A stretch of 7,796 nt of DNA from Planococcus sp. (in: firmicutes). GTDB taxonomy: Bacteria; Bacillota; Bacilli; Bacillales_A; Planococcaceae. The notes beneath the pieces were generated by a model. It ran no database searches, had not been told where the DNA came from, and was given only the letters and a program-made list of their open reading frames with translations. A program made the translations under genes and the position numbers. Location: positions 1 to 7,796 of the forward strand of contig JASLAI010000001.1 of the NCBI GenBank assembly GCA_030147225.1, read 5' to 3'. This document shows positions 5,648 to 7,796 of the stretch, piece by piece; position 1 is the stretch's first letter; each line of letters starts with the position of its first letter.

Positions 5648-7192
5648 ATGAACGAAGAACAGCGATTGCAGTCAACTGGCGCAGCGGTGCCTTTCTCAGA
5701 AAAAAAGCCTGAAAAAGATTACAGCCAATATTTTCAGAGCGTCTATACACCGCCTTCCTTGAAAGATGCTAAAAAACGAGGCAAAGAAGCCGTCTCGTAT
5801 TACAATGATTTTAAGATTGATCCTCGTTTTGACAAGATGGGCGATGGCCGAAAATTTTTCATCCGTACATTCGGCTGTCAAATGAATGAACACGACACAG
5901 AAGTAATCGCTGGAATTTTCCTGCAGCTTGGCTATGAAGCAACTGAAACAGTCCAAGAAGCAGATGTGGTTTTATTAAACACTTGTGCGATCCGTGAAAA
6001 CGCTGAAAACAAGGTCTTTGGCGAACTCGGCCATTACAAACTGTTAAAGCGCGAAAATCCTGGTTTGCTGATTGGCGTTTGCGGCTGCATGTCGCAGGAA
6101 GAATCAGTGGTCAATAAAATCCTGAAAACTTACGATCAAGTGGATTTGATTTTTGGCACTCATAATATCCATCGACTGCCGGAGATTTTAAATGAAGCTT
6201 ATTTATCGAAGGAAATGGTCATTGACGTATGGTCCAAAGAAGGCGATGTCATTGAGAACCTGCCAAAAGTGCGCAAAGGCAGCATCAAAGCCTGGGTGAA
6301 TATTATGTATGGCTGCGACAAGTTCTGTACGTATTGCATTGTTCCTTATACGCGGGGCAAGGAACGTTCACGCCGGCCTGATGACATTATACAGGAAGTA
6401 CGTCAACTGGCAGCACAAGGCTATAAGGAAGTGACGCTTCTCGGTCAGAACGTCAATGCCTATGGCAAAGACTTTGATGACATCCCGTACGGTTTAGGTG
6501 ATTTGATGGAGGAACTGCGGAAGATCGATATTCCACGCATCCGGTTTACCACCAGCCACCCCCGGGATTTTGATGATCAGTTGATAAACGTGCTCGCGCA
6601 AGGCGGAAACCTTGTCGACCATATCCATTTACCTGTACAATCAGGTTCGACAGCAATGTTGAAAATCATGGCGCGGAAGTATACACGAGAGCATTACATT
6701 GAGCTTGTCCGGAAAATCAGGCAAGCAATCCCGAATGTTTCCTTGACGACGGATATCATTGTTGGTTTTCCAAATGAGACAGATGAACAGTTTGAAGAAA
6801 CGCTGTCTCTGTTCAAGGAAATCGGTTATGAGATGGCTTTCACGTATATCTATTCTCCGCGAGAAGGTACGCCGGCAGCCAAAATGGAAGACAACGTGCC
6901 CATGGCCGTCAAGAAAGAGCGGCTTCAGCGTTTGAATGCCGTGGTCAATGAATATGCTTATGCAGCAATGGAAGCCTATAAAGGCAAAATTGTGGAAGTG
7001 CTCGTTGAAGGGGAAAGCAAGAAGAACCCGGATGTCTTATCAGGCTATACGCCTAAAAATAAACTCGTCAATTTTGTTGGTCCGAAAAACTTGACCGGCA
7101 AGTTGGTCCAAGTCAGAATCACTGAAACTAAAACATGGTCTTTGAACGGTGAACTTATAACAGTCGTATCAGGCCAAGAAATGGGTGTCTAA
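5648..7192 (+). CDS. miaB: tRNA-2-methylthio-N6-isopentenyladenosine synthase MiaB
   Basis: MiaB is a radical-SAM methylthiotransferase that turns i6A37 into ms2i6A37 in tRNAs reading UNN codons. The 514-residue protein has the N-terminal extension of about 65 residues typical of Bacillales MiaB. The UPF0004 domain follows, with its cluster cysteines at C77 (TFGCQMN), C113 (LNTCAIR) and C147 (CGCMS). The radical-SAM domain carries C223, C227 and C230 in GCDKFCTYC, which bind the second 4Fe-4S cluster and SAM. The C-terminal TRAM domain, about 442-507, binds tRNA. The ATG is 7 nt after AAAGGGG. It is transcribed from the promoter at 5591-5620 and coupled to ricA, whose start lies 2 nt after this stop. 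All catalytic residues are intact. Confidence 0.98.
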   Translation: MNEEQRLQSTGAAVPFSEKKPEKDYSQYFQSVYTPPSLKDAKKRGKEAVSYYNDFKIDPRFDKMGDGRKFFIRTFGCQMNEHDTEVIAGIFLQLGYEATETVQEADVVLLNTCAIRENAENKVFGELGHYKLLKRENPGLLIGVCGCMSQEESVVNKILKTYDQVDLIFGTHNIHRLPEILNEAYLSKEMVIDVWSKEGDVIENLPKVRKGSIKAWVNIMYGCDKFCTYCIVPYTRGKERSRRPDDIIQEVRQLAAQGYKEVTLLGQNVNAYGKDFDDIPYGLGDLMEELRKIDIPRIRFTTSHPRDFDDQLINVLAQGGNLVDHIHLPVQSGSTAMLKIMARKYTREHYIELVRKIRQAIPNVSLTTDIIVGFPNETDEQFEETLSLFKEIGYEMAFTYIYSPREGTPAAKMEDNVPMAVKKERLQRLNAVVNEYAYAAMEAYKGKIVEVLVEGESKKNPDVLSGYTPKNKLVNFVGPKNLTGKLVQVRITETKTWSLNGELITVVSGQEMGV

Positions 7193-7194
7193 AA

Positions 7195-7623
7195 ATGACG
7201 TATACAAAACAGGAAATCGTCGCAAAAGCGCGCGAAGTAGCAGATATGATTGCAGCAACAGAAGAAGTGGATTTCTTTAAACGTGCAGAAGCACAAATCA
7301 ACGAAAATAAGCAAATTCGCGAAAAAATCGCCAGCCTGAAAAGCCTGCAGAAACAAGCAGTCAACTTCCAGGCATATGGCAAAGAACGTGCGCTGACATT
7401 GATCGAAGGCAAAATCGCAAAAATCGAAGAAGAAATCGATGCTGTGCCGATTGTCCAAGAATTCAAACAGTCTCAGAGCGATGTCAATTCTTTATTGCAG
7501 ATGGTATCAACAGCCATCGCGAATCAAGTGACAAACAACATCATCACTGAAACAGGCGGCGACTTGCTTCGCGGCGAAACCGGTTCAAAAGTACGCAACG
7601 ACACACCAGGAAGCTGCGATTAA
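7195..7623 (+). CDS. ricA: RicA (YmcA), subunit of the RicA-RicF-RicT complex that guides RNase Y
   Basis: The 142-residue protein aligns by eye along its length with B. subtilis YmcA (143 residues). It shares EEVDFFKRAEAQINEN, LQKQAVN, the SNQVTN-like segment ANQVTNNII and the C-terminal TGGDLLRGETGSK. It belongs to the mainly helical YlbF/YmcA family. With YlbF (RicF) and YaaT (RicT) it forms an iron-sulfur complex that is needed for RNase Y to mature several operon transcripts, and for competence, biofilm and sporulation in B. subtilis. The single cysteine, C141, is next to last, where the B. subtilis protein has the C-terminal cysteine thought to take part in cluster binding. The start lies 2 nt after the miaB stop, with a weak site GGGTG (7183-7187) inside miaB, so translation is probably coupled. 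A repeat hairpin begins 2 nt after the stop. Confidence 0.95.
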   Translation: MTYTKQEIVAKAREVADMIAATEEVDFFKRAEAQINENKQIREKIASLKSLQKQAVNFQAYGKERALTLIEGKIAKIEEEIDAVPIVQEFKQSQSDVNSLLQMVSTAIANQVTNNIITETGGDLLRGETGSKVRNDTPGSCD

Positions 7624-7625
7624 AA

Positions 7626-7749
7626 GAAAAGCGGAAGCGATCGTCTAGACCCGACAGGCATAAGGCACTTTGGCTGTGCGGCGTTTCTTCAGCCGCATTG
7701 CCAGAGGGACTTATGACCCCGAGGGTCTGATCGCTGGAGCTAGACAAAG
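7626..7749 (-). repeat. Hairpin repeat unit 3, opposite orientation (~124 bp)
   Basis: Read on the - strand it starts TTGTCTAGCTCCAGC and ends GCTTCCGCTTTTC, like units 1 and 2. In + coordinates the base stem is AGCGATC (7636-7642) with GATCGCT (7729-7735). A 4-nt bulge GTCT (7643-7646) follows, then AGACCC (7647-7652) with GGGTCT (7723-7728). Inner pairs are CATAAG (7659-7664) with CTTATG (7710-7715), and apical GCGGC/GCCGC. It begins 2 nt after ricA, so it would form the 3' end of the miaB-ricA transcript. I see no separate terminator there. The T-rich end favours termination on the - strand only. Confidence 0.87.
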
Positions 7750-7750
7750 A

Positions 7751-7770
7751 AAAAAGCGGAAACGGCCGTT
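7751..7770 (-). repeat. Start of a fourth, diverging or truncated repeat unit
   Basis: AAGCGGAAACGGCCGTT (7754-7770) differs at one base from the complement of the right end of unit 1 (AAGCGGAAGCGGCCGTT). It follows unit 3 through the same kind of junction that links units 1 and 2. After 7770 the likeness stops, so the unit is cut short or strongly diverged. The last 26 bp of the window (7771-7796) show nothing I can name. Confidence 0.6.
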
Positions 7771-7796
7771 AGTGATCAATAGTAAGCGCTAATTGA

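Noticed and set aside
7776..7796. Inverted repeat TCAAT/ATTGA at the window end
   Set aside because: Only 5 bp of stem at the edge of the sequence; its context cannot be judged.

Overview
The window is a stretch of core chromosome from a Gram-positive Bacillales bacterium. Every protein reads as a close relative of a Bacillus subtilis protein, and the order cinA - recA - rny - ymdB - miaB - ricA (ymcA) follows the B. subtilis chromosome. The moderate GC content, the lack of spoVS between ymdB and miaB, and the intergenic repeats built on GCTTCCGCTTTT / TTGTCTAGCTCCAGC point to the Planococcaceae, perhaps Planococcus or a close genus. The genus is a guess. There is no transposase, prophage, CRISPR array, tRNA or rRNA.

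Layout: cinA (28-1281) ends in a terminator whose stem includes its own last codons. A LexA box and a sigma-A promoter then drive recA, which starts at TTG (1456-2517) and has its own terminator. The 606-bp gap from 2518 to 3123 has no credible protein gene. It holds the recA terminator, a possible folded RNA element (about 2597-2717), a tandem pair of ~124-bp hairpin repeats (2737-2985), and a strong rny promoter whose -10 lies in a perfect 20-bp palindrome. rny (3124-4683) is followed by a terminator, and only 21 bp separate that from ymdB (4749-5546). miaB (5648-7192) has its own promoter and is tightly coupled to ricA (7195-7623). The window closes with another copy of the hairpin repeat in the opposite orientation and the first ~20 bp of a further, diverging copy.

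How the genes fit together: recA and cinA link to DNA repair and recombination. cinA also encodes a pyridine-nucleotide salvage domain. rny encodes the main decay-initiating endoribonuclease. ricA encodes a subunit of the RicA/RicF/RicT (Y-)complex, which in B. subtilis directs RNase Y to certain transcripts, so an enzyme and its specificity factor lie about 2.5 kb apart. YmdB is a metallophosphoesterase linked in B. subtilis to developmental gene expression. MiaB modifies tRNA A37.

I see no new multi-gene system. The most interesting material is non-coding: base changes that preserve pairing between repeat copies, the palindrome over the rny -10, and the structured element upstream of the repeats.
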